This document shows positions 1 through 9,411 of a stretch of DNA of 64,000 nt, piece after piece (positions within the stretch are counted from its first letter, which is position 1; every line of letters begins with the position of its first letter). Origin of the DNA: Lewinellaceae bacterium (GTDB lineage: Bacteria > Bacteroidota > Bacteroidia > Chitinophagales > Saprospiraceae); assembly GCA_024644235.1 (NCBI GenBank), contig JAHELJ010000009.1, positions 62,001-126,000 of the forward strand. Direction: 5' to 3'. The position numbers and the translations under genes are program-made. Below the pieces are notes generated by a model. It saw nothing but the letters and a program-made list of their open reading frames with translations, made no database searches and was not told where the DNA came from.

Positions 1-480
1 ATGTATTACATACTGGGCCTTGATTACGATTCGTATTCACTATATGGTGGAGATGCCTTCTATCAGCTTGCCAATGAAGTCATCAATGTACTTCCGTCAG
101 GCTTTTTGGCTGACAAGAATTCAGGCTGGAGTAGCAGTGCAAATGGCCGTAACCGATATTTCATGATCGAGAATATTCTAAGCCCCCGTTCCAGGCCATA
201 TCGCCGGGCCATGTATGAATATCATCGCCTAGGTCTTGATTTGATGGCCTCGGATTCGGAAGAGGGAAAAACACAGATGCTTGAAGCACTTAAGAAAATT
301 CAGACGGTCAATAATGACTATCCTAACTCTATGATTGTACAGATGTTTGCCAATGCAAAAGCTCAGGAGGTCACTGATATATACACACAGGCTTCCAGAA
401 ATCAGAAAAATGAGGTGTATGGAATCATGACCGGTTTGGATCCGGCAAACCGGAATAAATACATCGCTATTCGCCGGTAA
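1..480 (+). CDS. DUF4835 family protein, 3' part (T9SS-associated family)
   Basis: This is the C-terminal 159 codons of a gene that enters from outside the window. The reading frame is open from base 1, and family members are usually about 300 residues. Visible family hallmarks are a YILGLDYD segment near residue 4, a GGDAFYQLA stretch, and RNRYFMIENIL followed by an EYHRLGLDLM helix. The family is Bacteroidota-specific and exported; some annotation schemes link it to type IX secretion under the name PorD, which I could not verify here. Its stop codon shares one base with the purN start (TAATG), so the two are probably cotranscribed. The true start is not visible. Confidence 0.8.
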   Translation: MYYILGLDYDSYSLYGGDAFYQLANEVINVLPSGFLADKNSGWSSSANGRNRYFMIENILSPRSRPYRRAMYEYHRLGLDLMASDSEEGKTQMLEALKKIQTVNNDYPNSMIVQMFANAKAQEVTDIYTQASRNQKNEVYGIMTGLDPANRNKYIAIRR

Positions 481-1067
481 TGAAGCATCTGGCCATTTTT
501 GCTTCAGGAACAGGATCCAACGCTGCCAAGATTGTCGACTACTTTGATAAAGTACCCGATATCAAGATCGCATTGATTGTAAGTAACAGGGCTGATGCAG
601 GCGTACTGGATATAGGCAAGGCTCATAATATCCCCACGAAAGTGATCAACCGTGAGGATTTTTACCATTCAAATCAGATTCTGTTTGACCTGCAAGATTC
701 AAATGTACACTGGATCATTTTAGCCGGATTCTTATGGTTAGTCCCCAGCTACCTAATCAATTCTTATCCAAGGCGAATCATCAACATCCATCCGGCATTG
801 CTACCCAAATACGGTGGGAAGGGTATGTACGGAATCAGGGTTCATGAAGCGGTTCACAAAGCTGAAGAACCAAAAAGTGGGATCAGTATCCACTACGTGA
901 ATGAACGATATGACGAAGGCCAGATAATCTTTCAGGCAACTTGTGACCTCTCACCTGAAAATCAACCGGAAGATATCAGAAGGAAGGTTCTGAAGCTGGA
1001 GCATCAATATTTTGCACCGGTAATTGAAAAACTGATTCGAAAAGAAAAAATTCAGTTCTCCTCGTAA
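480..1067 (+). CDS. purN: phosphoribosylglycinamide formyltransferase
   Basis: PurN transfers a formyl group from 10-formyl-tetrahydrofolate to GAR, the third step of cytoplasmic purine synthesis. The protein has 195 residues, slightly shorter than the E. coli enzyme. The phosphate loop GTGSN is at residues 10-14. The catalytic set is present: Asn102 and His104 in INIHPALLPKYGG, and Asp145 in YDEGQ. The ATG overlaps the stop of the upstream gene by one base, indicating translational coupling. The 3' end overlaps the convergent deaminase gene by 16 bp, so no terminator fits between them. Family assignment is confident. Confidence 0.95.
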   Translation: MKHLAIFASGTGSNAAKIVDYFDKVPDIKIALIVSNRADAGVLDIGKAHNIPTKVINREDFYHSNQILFDLQDSNVHWIILAGFLWLVPSYLINSYPRRIINIHPALLPKYGGKGMYGIRVHEAVHKAEEPKSGISIHYVNERYDEGQIIFQATCDLSPENQPEDIRRKVLKLEHQYFAPVIEKLIRKEKIQFSS

Positions 1068-1993
1068 AGATTCAATATCTCCTTTGGAATAGGGAGATTA
1101 ATACCAAAACGCTCATTGTATCCAGCTGTTCCTTGCAACCCGCCGGTATGAATTGCCACTATCACCGACCCACGGGGAAACCGACCCAGGTCAATGAGTT
1201 CGAATAGGTGCTTCATCATTTTTCCTGTGTACAAGGGGTCCAGGCAGATGCCGTGGACATCATAAAAGGTTTGAATGAACGACTGAACTTCCGCGGGGCA
1301 TTTCGCAAATCCACCATAATGCGCTTCTACAAAATGGCAAGTTTTTGCCAGTGATTCTGCAGGAAGAAATCTCCGAATCATCTCTTTTGGTTCCAGACCT
1401 TTCAGCACCATGCACCCCAACACTTTCTCGTCATATCGTAACTCTGCGGCGATGCCAGCCATGGTTGCACCAGTACCAAATGGACAAACAAAGTAATCTA
1501 TCTGAGTGGGACATTGCTCCCTGATTTCCGTGACCATTTCTTGTATTCCAGGCATGGCCAATTGTGAGGATCCACCCTCAGGAATCAGGTATGAATTCAG
1601 ATGCTGCTCCTGTAGATCACGTAGAAACGATATGTCCTCTTTCTTTCGGTATAACTCCCTGTCTAACGGGATCAACTTCATTCCCCATTTTCGAAGCTGA
1701 TTTGTCGTTTTGTTTTTTGGTATTGAGGAACTTCTGACATATCCCACGGTATCCAAACCAAGTGCCTGGCCAAGCCCGGCTACTGCAAAAAGATGATTAG
1801 AATAGGCGCCCCCAAAGGTGACCAGTGTCCTTACATTTAGCTTTTTTGCCTGGCGCAATTGATATTTGAGTTTTCGAATTTTATTCCCGCTTGCGGGGCC
1901 GCCCAGCAGATCATCACGCTTCATCCAAAGCCGGATTTCACGGTCGCTCAGTCTTTCGTCTATAACAGATTGAAATGGGGACCAATCTTGCAT
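1052..1993 (-). CDS. PLP-dependent 1-aminocyclopropane-1-carboxylate deaminase / D-cysteine desulfhydrase family protein
   Basis: The 313-residue protein is a fold-type II PLP enzyme of the ACC deaminase/D-cysteine desulfhydrase group. The probable Schiff-base lysine is Lys38 in ASGNKIRKLKY. A TFGGAYSNHL segment (about residues 59-68) and a glycine-rich phosphate-binding stretch FGTGATMAG follow. Substrate cannot be read from sequence, since the family includes ACC, D-cysteine and other amino-acid lyases. The ATG lies only about five bases after an exact TAACTTTG -7 element read on this strand, suggesting a leaderless or almost leaderless mRNA. The 3' end overlaps purN. Confidence 0.85.
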   Translation of the reverse strand: MQDWSPFQSVIDERLSDREIRLWMKRDDLLGGPASGNKIRKLKYQLRQAKKLNVRTLVTFGGAYSNHLFAVAGLGQALGLDTVGYVRSSSIPKNKTTNQLRKWGMKLIPLDRELYRKKEDISFLRDLQEQHLNSYLIPEGGSSQLAMPGIQEMVTEIREQCPTQIDYFVCPFGTGATMAGIAAELRYDEKVLGCMVLKGLEPKEMIRRFLPAESLAKTCHFVEAHYGGFAKCPAEVQSFIQTFYDVHGICLDPLYTGKMMKHLFELIDLGRFPRGSVIVAIHTGGLQGTAGYNERFGINLPIPKEILNLYEEN

Positions 1994-1997
1994 AAAT

Positions 1998-2005
1998 CAA
2001 AGTTA
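1998..2005 (-). promoter_or_regulatory. putative -7 promoter element for the PLP enzyme gene
   Basis: TAACTTTG on the minus strand exactly matches the Bacteroidota -7 consensus TAnnTTTG. It ends five bases before the ATG at 1993. No TTG was seen at the expected -33 distance. Confidence 0.45.
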
Positions 2006-2082
2006 GTTTGCGTTTTTAGTATAGAGTATTGCTATACTACAACCACTAGATTAAATTAGGTAATTCAAAGCCTCTGAAATTA

Positions 2083-2733
2083 ATGGAGAAGAGCTCACAG
2101 CAATATGAATCTATGCTAAGTCAACGGCAGGAACGGATGCGGTTCTTCAGTCATCTCTTGGGATTGGTTTTCATTGTATTTTTCGGTCCATTCATACTTA
2201 TGAAGGAGGAATTGAATACGCCACTTAAGGTTGGACTGCTCATCTATGTGATGTCTTTCATTCTACTATTCACTGCCAGTTCAATTTACCACTATGTCAG
2301 TGACAAAAACTCCAAGCGGATTTGGAGGAAGGCCGATCACATGGCGATTTATTTATTCATTGCTGGCAGCAATGCACCCTTGTTACTGGGATACGCTAAT
2401 CACTCGTGGGGCTGGATCCTGCTAACAGTCATGTACGGATTGGTATTTGCAGGCATCATATGGAAGGTACTGGTCATTGATAAAAATGACTGGATTTCTC
2501 TTCTTCTTTATCTCGGAATGGGATGGCTGGGAGTATTCACGGTTATCCTCACATTCAGTCAAATGTACTGGCTCACTCTCGCACTTATCCTACTTGGCGG
2601 ATTGCTTTACACGATTGGCACCTATTTCTATCGGAATGATCATCGATTGTGGTACCACACCATTTGGCATACATTCGTTTTGGCAGCTGCCATTACCCAT
2701 TTTGGAGCGATATTCTATCAAATCAGCTACTGA
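2083..2733 (+). CDS. hemolysin III family (PAQR/TrhA-like) membrane protein
   Basis: The 216-residue protein has about seven hydrophobic segments and is a polytopic inner-membrane protein. The conserved PAQR metal-site residues are visible: Ser and His in ASSIYHYVSD (about residues 66-75), DH in KADHMAIYLF (about residues 86-95), and the C-terminal His pair in HTIWHTFV. Family members relate to eukaryotic adiponectin/progestin receptors and are probable zinc-dependent hydrolases. Despite the name, haemolysis is not established for most of them. Its stop codon directly abuts the stop of the convergent T9SS cargo gene, with no spacer. No clear promoter box was found in the 89-bp divergent gap. 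Confidence 0.88.
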   Translation: MEKSSQQYESMLSQRQERMRFFSHLLGLVFIVFFGPFILMKEELNTPLKVGLLIYVMSFILLFTASSIYHYVSDKNSKRIWRKADHMAIYLFIAGSNAPLLLGYANHSWGWILLTVMYGLVFAGIIWKVLVIDKNDWISLLLYLGMGWLGVFTVILTFSQMYWLTLALILLGGLLYTIGTYFYRNDHRLWYHTIWHTFVLAAAITHFGAIFYQISY

Positions 2734-3852
2734 TCATGGTTTGACTATAATCAGTCTTTTAGTGATCAACTTATTCCCGTTTTTATCTAGGAGACTGTAC
2801 AGATAGGTTCCTTTATCCAGGTGACTGATATCAATCTGGACAGTTTTTGAACCGTTGATAAGGTATCGACGATCAAAGAGAGTCTTTCCTAAAATATTGT
2901 AGAAACGTATGGAGTACTCACCGGGTGCAATATCGAGAAACTTAAACCTTACATTAGTAATAGCGGGATTTGGAAAGGCATATAACCACTGGCCATCCCT
3001 GGGTCTTTGGTAAAATCCAGCCTGGGCTCTGGGAGCCATATATTCCACATGTTGCACAATTTCTCCTTCATCAGTATAGAGCGTAACTACCTGCTGGCCT
3101 TGAGGGCTAAAAAACCGATATGAAATTTCGCGGGTGGCTCCGAGCAATTCCCTTGGCAACCTGCTGGTCACATCCTGCCAGTGACGACCGTACCTGGCAC
3201 TGACAGTCGTTACGATTTCATCGACGTACCTTACCCTGAGCACATCAAACAATCCACCGGGGAGAAGCAATTGCCCCCAGGCATCTGCGGTTATCCTCCG
3301 GGCCACTTGTCTGCGAATCAGGATCGAATCAGGATCCCCACCAATCGCTGAGCTGTATGCCAGAGGGATTTGAAGTCGTCCTAGCCGAATTTCGCCGGTT
3401 GCGTTAAAATCAACATCATCTTCATATTTCAAATTAGCTACTACCTCAGGCAGTTCACCGGTCCATTTCATTTTACCCTTCAGCTTTCGAAGGTCCTTAA
3501 ATAAAGTCCCAGCCTGGCCAACCAGAGTAAGTCTTGTCCCTGAAATCTGCAAATATGTTTCTAATCCCCGGCTTGAACGTAAAACCAAATCGGATGCAGG
3601 GAAATCACCATAACTCCTGCCACTAGAAGCTGGCTGAACTACTTCGAATTCAATGAAAGGTGCCTGAAGAGTAGTGTAATTCCACTTCTGATCCGGACCG
3701 GGAGGGGACACTGCAACACGGTCTGGCAGCTCATCTGTAAGGAAGTATAAAGTATCGCCACTCCGGGGAAAGTTGTCGAGACTGATAATAGGTTGAGCCA
3801 GCAAACAGGCCGGCAATAATACTATCCCCAAAATCAGTGATCCTTTCATCAT
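2734..3852 (-). CDS. secreted protein with T9SS type A sorting domain
   Basis: The 372-residue protein starts with a signal peptide (MMKGSLILGIVLLPACLLAQ) and ends with a typical T9SS type A C-terminal domain: FPNPAITNVRF near residue 293, then YSIRFYNILGK and a terminal KRLIIVKP. It should be exported by Sec and then moved across the outer membrane by the T9SS. The middle (about residues 30-285) is beta-rich and matches no enzyme I recognise. The start codon shares one base with the stop of the upstream ABC exporter (TAATG on this strand), so translation is likely coupled. Confidence 0.8.
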   Translation of the reverse strand: MMKGSLILGIVLLPACLLAQPIISLDNFPRSGDTLYFLTDELPDRVAVSPPGPDQKWNYTTLQAPFIEFEVVQPASSGRSYGDFPASDLVLRSSRGLETYLQISGTRLTLVGQAGTLFKDLRKLKGKMKWTGELPEVVANLKYEDDVDFNATGEIRLGRLQIPLAYSSAIGGDPDSILIRRQVARRITADAWGQLLLPGGLFDVLRVRYVDEIVTTVSARYGRHWQDVTSRLPRELLGATREISYRFFSPQGQQVVTLYTDEGEIVQHVEYMAPRAQAGFYQRPRDGQWLYAFPNPAITNVRFKFLDIAPGEYSIRFYNILGKTLFDRRYLINGSKTVQIDISHLDKGTYLYSLLDKNGNKLITKRLIIVKP

Positions 3853-5669
3853 TAAAACGCCTGCAATTGTACAAACTTTTTATATTCCCCATTGTGACTG
3901 ACCAAATCTTCATGCTTGCCTCTCTCAATAATTCTACCGTCTTTCAACACAATGATCTCATCTGCATGCTGGATGGTGGAGAGCCGGTGAGCAATGATCA
4001 CCACTGTCTTGTCCCTAACGATCTCTCCAAGCGCCTGCTGCACAGCCCTTTCGGATTCACTATCTAAGGCCGAAGTAGCTTCGTCGAGAATCAACAGAGG
4101 AGCATCCTTCAAAACTGCCCGGGCCAAAGTGATTCGCTGAAGTTGCCCACCACTGAGCCTTACTCCACGATCGCCTACAAATGTCTGATATCCATGTTCT
4201 GTGTTTTCAATAAAATCATGTGCTTGTGCAACTTTGGCGGCACGTATTACATCTTCCATTTTGGCACCCTCACGTCCCAGTGTGATGTTGTTGTGAATCG
4301 TATCGTTGAATACTATGGGATCCTGCGAAACGATAGCTGAGAATTTGCGTATGTCCTTCAGAAAATATCGGCGGATATCGATTCCATTGATTTCGATGGT
4401 GCCGGTAGTCACATCGTAGAAGCGGTTTAGCAAATCGATTATGGTCGTTTTTCCAGATCCCGAAGCTCCCACCAGAGCAATAACCTGGCCAGCACCAATT
4501 CTGAAATTGATATCATGTAGCACAGATTGTTCGGCACTGCTATAGGTAAAGCAAACATTGCGAAAAACCACTTCCGATTGCTGAGATTGAATTGGCAAGG
4601 GATTACTAATCTCCGTTATAGGGTTGGGCTCCTGAAGAACCTGATCTACCCGTTCGGCGGCGGCCAGACCTTTTTGCACATCATAATAGGCCTTTGAAAA
4701 GGATTTGGCAGGTTCAATAACGTTGAAAAAGGCAAAAATAAATGCGAAAAAAGTCCCTGGCTCCAAGTCCCCGGCAAATACACGGTTTGAGCCATACCAC
4801 AGCAAAACAGCAACAGTAGCGACACCTAAAAATTCAGATAAAGGACTGGACAAATCCCGGCGCCAAAGGATGCGGTTCAGCAGATTCCTAAATGCATTAT
4901 TTTGACTGCTGAAAAGTTGGGAAAAGTAAGATTCTGCGCCAAAGCTCTTGATGATCTTCAACCCAGAAATCGTTTCCTCAGTAGTTGAGATGATACCACC
5001 TAGTTTGGTTTGAGCTTCCAAAGAGCGTTTCTTCAGGGTACGAGAAATCCCTCCAATAATTACCACTGTAAATAAGATCAATACGAAAACAAATAGTGTC
5101 AGTGTCGGACTGACATAAAGCATGAAGCCAATTGACCCAAGGATAATCAAGGGAGATTTCACCAACACTTCGATCACGTTGAGAATACTGTGCTCGATCT
5201 CTTGAACATCGGTCGAAAACCTGGCAATCAAATCTCCCTTTCGCTCTTTTGAATAATAAGCCATTGGGAGATCAAGCACCTTTTCATACAACTTCAGACG
5301 GACATCGCGCACGATGCCGTTTCTAACCGGAACCAGAAATGCCAGAGAGAGGTAGCGAAATAGATTCTTGAAGAAGAAAATAAGGACAATGAATGAGCAG
5401 ATATAAAGGAGTGCCGTCTGCTTGTCAAATTCAATAATCAATCGGCTGTACTGGTATTTAGCCCATAATACGATGCCACTAATACTGAATTCGGGAGCAA
5501 CTTGATCGGTGACCAGCTCTACCTGATCAAATAATATTTCGAAGAACGGAATAATTGCAGGTATGCTTACCACGGTGAACATAGCCACCAGCAGATTGCA
5601 GATCATGTTGCCTGCCACCAGACTCTTGTATTTGCCGATATTCCTGAAGAGCTTCCAAAAAGTCGTCAA
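3852..5669 (-). CDS. ABC exporter, fused permease and ATPase (MsbA-like)
   Basis: The 605-residue half-transporter has about six N-terminal membrane helices (residues 1-330) and a C-terminal nucleotide-binding domain. The NBD shows Walker A GASGSGKTT, signature LSGGQLQR, Walker B LLILDEATSALD and H-loop IIAHRLST, all intact. It should act as a homodimeric inner-membrane exporter. MsbA-type lipid A-core flippase is the nearest description, but substrate cannot be fixed from sequence. It lies 41 bp downstream of accC on the same strand, next to fatty-acid genes, which favours a lipid cargo. A T9SS cargo gene follows with a one-base overlap. Confidence 0.88.
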   Translation of the reverse strand: MTTFWKLFRNIGKYKSLVAGNMICNLLVAMFTVVSIPAIIPFFEILFDQVELVTDQVAPEFSISGIVLWAKYQYSRLIIEFDKQTALLYICSFIVLIFFFKNLFRYLSLAFLVPVRNGIVRDVRLKLYEKVLDLPMAYYSKERKGDLIARFSTDVQEIEHSILNVIEVLVKSPLIILGSIGFMLYVSPTLTLFVFVLILFTVVIIGGISRTLKKRSLEAQTKLGGIISTTEETISGLKIIKSFGAESYFSQLFSSQNNAFRNLLNRILWRRDLSSPLSEFLGVATVAVLLWYGSNRVFAGDLEPGTFFAFIFAFFNVIEPAKSFSKAYYDVQKGLAAAERVDQVLQEPNPITEISNPLPIQSQQSEVVFRNVCFTYSSAEQSVLHDINFRIGAGQVIALVGASGSGKTTIIDLLNRFYDVTTGTIEINGIDIRRYFLKDIRKFSAIVSQDPIVFNDTIHNNITLGREGAKMEDVIRAAKVAQAHDFIENTEHGYQTFVGDRGVRLSGGQLQRITLARAVLKDAPLLILDEATSALDSESERAVQQALGEIVRDKTVVIIAHRLSTIQHADEIIVLKDGRIIERGKHEDLVSHNGEYKKFVQLQAF

Positions 5670-5710
5670 TAGAGTACAGATTTAATAGGACCGGTTCCGC
5701 TGCCCACTTG

Positions 5711-7057
5711 CTAAGCGTTCTTATTCAACTTAAAGCTTTGCAGAAAGCCAGTGTTATAATCTCCCTTTCTAAACGCTGGATCGCGCATTAATTGTTTGTG
5801 AAAAGGGACGGTTGTCTTGATTCCCTCTACAATAAACTCATCCAGAGCCCTTTCCATCTTGGCAATACATTCTTCTCTGCTCTGAGCTTTGCAGATAAGC
5901 TTTGCGATCATCGAATCGTAATGCGGAGGTACGGTGTACCCTGCATAAACATGTGTATCCACCCTCACCCAATGCCCCTTAGGACTATGAAATGAGGTTA
6001 TCATCCCGGGTGAAGGCATAAATCCATTGAAGGGATCTTCAGCGTTTATCCGGCATTCTATAGCGTGAAAAATCGGTTCGTAATTTGAACCGGAAATCCG
6101 TTCACCTGCTGCCACCTTGATTTGCTCCTTGATCAGATCATGATCGATTACCTCTTCAGTCACTGGATGCTCCACTTGGATTCTGGTGTTCATCTCCATG
6201 AAGTAGAAGTTCCGATGCTTGTCCACCAGAAATTCTACGGTACCCACTCCCTCATAACGAATGGCTTTGCCGGCCCTTATCGCTGCTTCGCCCATTTTCT
6301 TGCGGAGAGACTTTGTCATAAATGGTGAAGGTGCCTCCTCTACCAATTTTTGATGTCGCCTTTGAATACTGCAGTCTCTTTCCGAAAGATGAGCAACTCT
6401 GCCATGCTGATCTCCAATGATCTGAATCTCGATATGTCGAGGCTCTTCAATGAATTTTTCAACGTAGATACCGTCATTGCCAAATGAAGCGGCGGCCTCT
6501 TTTCTGGCAAGGATCCATTGCTCCTCAAATTCAGCTTCTTCACGTACCACACGCATGCCCTTGCCACCGCCTCCAGCTGTAGCCTTCAGGATCACCGGAT
6601 ATCCGATCTTTTTGGCTGTTTTCTGCCCCTGGTCCAAATCTTCGATCAAGCCACCGGAGCCCGGTACCACCGGAACTTTGGCTTTGATCATCGTTTCTTT
6701 AGCGGTTATCTTATCACCCATCTTCCGGATCATTTCCGGTGTGGGTCCGATAAATTTTGTTCCATACTCTGCACACACTTCGGCAAAGACGGCGTTCTCA
6801 GCCAGAAAACCATAGCCGGGATGAACACCATCGGCATTGGTGATCTCCACAGCTGCCATAATCTTTGGTATACTCAAATATGACTCTCTCGATGGTGCCG
6901 GACCTATACAAACTGCTTCATCCGCAAATCGGACGTGGAGACTTTCTCTGTCTGCCGTAGAATAGACGGCAACTGTTCTAATCCCCATTTCCTTGCATGT
7001 ACGGATAATGCGTAATGCGATCTCTCCACGATTGGCTATCAGGATCTTCTTAAACAT
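5711..7057 (-). CDS. accC: acetyl-CoA carboxylase biotin carboxylase subunit
   Basis: AccC is the ATP-dependent biotin carboxylase of acetyl-CoA carboxylase, the committed step of fatty-acid synthesis. The 448 residues have the family's usual length. The N-terminal [17 protein letters not shown], the ATP-grasp glycine loop [10 protein letters not shown] and the catalytic [15 protein letters not shown] segment are all present. It follows accB by 27 bp in a fabH-efp-accB-accC run. The carboxyltransferase subunits are not in the window. Confidence 0.96.
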   Translation of the reverse strand: MFKKILIANRGEIALRIIRTCKEMGIRTVAVYSTADRESLHVRFADEAVCIGPAPSRESYLSIPKIMAAVEITNADGVHPGYGFLAENAVFAEVCAEYGTKFIGPTPEMIRKMGDKITAKETMIKAKVPVVPGSGGLIEDLDQGQKTAKKIGYPVILKATAGGGGKGMRVVREEAEFEEQWILARKEAAASFGNDGIYVEKFIEEPRHIEIQIIGDQHGRVAHLSERDCSIQRRHQKLVEEAPSPFMTKSLRKKMGEAAIRAGKAIRYEGVGTVEFLVDKHRNFYFMEMNTRIQVEHPVTEEVIDHDLIKEQIKVAAGERISGSNYEPIFHAIECRINAEDPFNGFMPSPGMITSFHSPKGHWVRVDTHVYAGYTVPPHYDSMIAKLICKAQSREECIAKMERALDEFIVEGIKTTVPFHKQLMRDPAFRKGDYNTGFLQSFKLNKNA

Positions 7058-7084
7058 GCGACTGGTAGTTACTTATCGTAAAAG

Positions 7085-7594
7085 TCAGGATTCAACAAGA
7101 AAAAGAACTTGATCGTATTCCACGGGAGAAGCATCTTCTGCCAACACCTTCACGATCTTTCCGCTGATCTCTGATTCGATTTCGTTGAAAAGCTTCATGG
7201 CTTCGACAATACAAACCACATCTCCTGCCTCGATAGAATCACCTACTTTGATATATGGTGGTTTGTCTGGAGATGGACTTCGATAAAATGTACCCACCAT
7301 GGGAGATCTGATCTCTTTGTAGTCATCGGACGGGGCTTCAGTTGCAGCTGAATCCTCCTGAGCAGATTTGGGAACAGGCACCTCTGCCGGTGGTGCCGCC
7401 ACTACAGGAGCAGCAGGAACTACCGGAGCGGAGACAGGTGCTGGCACCGTAGTCGTAGCACTTTCTTCCTGACGGGATTTACCATGTTTGTCGGTCAGAA
7501 TGGTGATTTCGAAATCATCCTTCTTCAGTTTGAACTGGATCAAGTTGCTTTTACTGACCAATTTGATCAGATCAGTAATCTCCTTAAAGTCCAT
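7085..7594 (-). CDS. accB: acetyl-CoA carboxylase biotin carboxyl carrier protein
   Basis: This is the 169-residue BCCP that carries biotin between the carboxylase and carboxyltransferase sites. The C-terminal biotinyl domain holds the EAMK motif, with Lys134 as the predicted biotinylation site. A flexible Pro/Ala/Val linker spans about residues 48-78, as is usual for bacterial BCCP. The N-terminal 35 residues form the AccC-docking helix. It lies two bases after the efp stop and just before accC, so the genes are probably one transcription unit. Confidence 0.96.
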   Translation of the reverse strand: MDFKEITDLIKLVSKSNLIQFKLKKDDFEITILTDKHGKSRQEESATTTVPAPVSAPVVPAAPVVAAPPAEVPVPKSAQEDSAATEAPSDDYKEIRSPMVGTFYRSPSPDKPPYIKVGDSIEAGDVVCIVEAMKLFNEIESEISGKIVKVLAEDASPVEYDQVLFLVES

Positions 7595-7596
7595 AA

Positions 7597-8163
7597 TTAC
7601 CTTTTTACGCGTTCGATATAGCTTCCGGTACGGGTGTCTACCTTGATAACGTCTCCCTCATTTATGAACAATGGAACCCTCACTTCTGCTCCGGTCTCCA
7701 CAGTAGCAGGTTTCAATGTGTTTGTGGCCGTGTCACCCCGAACACCAGGCTCTGTATAAGTTACTTCAAGAATCACATTAACCGGCATATCCACCATCAA
7801 GGGTGATTCGTTCTCAGCGTGCATGAGAATATCGATAACATCACCTTCTTTCAGAAACTGAGCATTTTCAATCATTTCTGGCATAATCACCACCTGATTA
7901 TACGTCTCGGTATTCATGAAATGAAATCCTCTGTCATCAGTATAAAGGAACTGAAATTTTCGCCGTTCGACACGTACAGTGTCAATTTTATGCCCAGCTG
8001 GAAATGTGTAATCGAGAACTTTGCCAGTGGTTACACTCTTGAGCTTGGTCCGCACAAATGCATTGCCCTTGCCTGGTTTTACATGCTGAAACTCTACAAT
8101 GGAAAAAATATCATTGTTGTGGTTAATGCACAACCCATTTCTTATATCTGACGTCGTAGCCAT
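7597..8163 (-). CDS. efp: elongation factor P
   Basis: EF-P rescues ribosomes stalled at polyproline stretches. The 188-residue, three-domain protein matches the family length. The loop [10 protein letters not shown] places the modifiable lysine at Lys32. Whether it is modified cannot be told, since no epmA or epmB is in the window. The gene sits between fabH and accB, an arrangement common in Bacteroidota. The 56-bp gap to the fabH stop shows no clear promoter box. Confidence 0.96.
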   Translation of the reverse strand: MATTSDIRNGLCINHNNDIFSIVEFQHVKPGKGNAFVRTKLKSVTTGKVLDYTFPAGHKIDTVRVERRKFQFLYTDDRGFHFMNTETYNQVVIMPEMIENAQFLKEGDVIDILMHAENESPLMVDMPVNVILEVTYTEPGVRGDTATNTLKPATVETGAEVRVPLFINEGDVIKVDTRTGSYIERVKR

Positions 8164-8219
8164 TGTGTCTAAACTTTAAATCTAACACTGAGTTAATCAA
8201 AACAATAGTTGAAAAGTTC

Positions 8220-9215
8220 CTATGAATCATAGGACCACTTAAGGTAAGTGGTGCCCCAGGTAAATCCACCACCAAAAGCCGTTAGTAATAAATTATCTTC
8301 TTTCTTGAGCTTATCCTCCCATTCCCACAAGCACAACGGGATGGTTGCCGCAGTGGTATTGCCATACTTTTGAATATTCTGCATCACCTTCTCCACAGGG
8401 AAGTCGAGCCCTTCAGCAACTGCACTAATAATTCGCTGATTGGCTTGATGAGGCACCAGCCAATCCACTGTCGCATTGCTCAGTCCGTTCCGAGTCATGA
8501 TCTGCTGCACTGTTTCTACCATCCCTCTAATCGCCGCTTTGAAAACCGGACGCCCATCCTGGTAAACAAAATGTTTTTTATCAGCCACAGTTTCAGCAGT
8601 TGCAGGCATTAACGAGCCTCCTGCCTTCATGTGTAAGTACTCTCTTCCTTTGCCATCGCCTTTCAGTATCTCGTCGATGAGGCCAGTACCATCTTCCACA
8701 GGTTCGAGTAGCACTGCTCCGGCACCATCTCCAAAAATCACGCAAGTTGTGCGGTCTTCATAATCGATAATGGATGACATCATATCCGCCCCTACAACCA
8801 GAATCTTCTTGTACCGGCCACTCTCGATAAATCGTGCGCCAGTACTTAGCGAAAACAGGAATCCGGAGCAGGCGGCATTGATGTCAAATCCCCAGGCATT
8901 ACTCGCTCCAATCTTGCTATTGATCGTATTGGCAGTATCGGGAAAAATGGTGTCAGGTGTGACCGTACCGCATATGGTGAGTTCAATCTCATCAGGATCA
9001 GTACCTGTTTTCTCTAATAATGGCAGGATAGCACCCATAGCCATGTCCGAGGTTGCTTTGCCGCTGCCTTTCAGTATCCTACGTTCTTCTATCCCGGTCC
9101 GTGTCCGGATCCATTCATCACTGGTGTCAACCATGGTCTCCAGCTCACGGTTGGTCAATACATAATCCGGAACATACCCGTGGACACCCACGATCCCTGC
9201 TCTTATCTTCCCCAT
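8220..9215 (-). CDS. fabH: beta-ketoacyl-ACP synthase III
   Basis: FabH condenses acetyl-CoA (or a branched primer) with malonyl-ACP to start fatty-acid synthesis. The 331 residues carry the full catalytic triad: Cys116 in NAACSGFL, His256 in VPHQANQR and Asn286 in KYGNTTAA. It heads a minus-strand run with efp, accB and accC. plsX and rpmF, often found upstream of fabH, are absent: the next gene upstream is a divergent thioredoxin. The 196-bp divergent gap has only a degraded -7-like sequence for this gene. Confidence 0.95.
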   Translation of the reverse strand: MGKIRAGIVGVHGYVPDYVLTNRELETMVDTSDEWIRTRTGIEERRILKGSGKATSDMAMGAILPLLEKTGTDPDEIELTICGTVTPDTIFPDTANTINSKIGASNAWGFDINAACSGFLFSLSTGARFIESGRYKKILVVGADMMSSIIDYEDRTTCVIFGDGAGAVLLEPVEDGTGLIDEILKGDGKGREYLHMKAGGSLMPATAETVADKKHFVYQDGRPVFKAAIRGMVETVQQIMTRNGLSNATVDWLVPHQANQRIISAVAEGLDFPVEKVMQNIQKYGNTTAATIPLCLWEWEDKLKKEDNLLLTAFGGGFTWGTTYLKWSYDS

Positions 9216-9352
9216 TTTACCATGTTAAAAATCGGCCGCAAGGTAACAAAAATGTACCATAAGCCATTCTCCTGACGTTCTCTTGACCATGGGCTGAGGG
9301 GCTAAAATCACTCGAATGGATTTAAACATTATAATCAAATAATATGTGTAAA

Positions 9353-9382
9353 TTGCACACTATTAGATCATTGGTATGTTTT
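9353..9382 (+). promoter_or_regulatory. putative promoter of the thioredoxin-family gene
   Basis: TTG at 9353-9355 is followed, after exactly 19 bases, by TATGTTTT at 9375-9382, seven of eight positions like TAnnTTTG. The spacing fits the Bacteroidota -33/-7 promoter. The predicted start point is about 25 bases before the ATG at 9412. Confidence 0.45.
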
Positions 9383-9411
9383 TTGCGAAAACATTATGAA
9401 AAGAGACTCTT

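Noticed and set aside
6477-6883. Two plus-strand reading frames of 112 and 121 residues opposite accC
   Set aside because: They lie wholly antisense to a confident accC and have no recognisable protein features.
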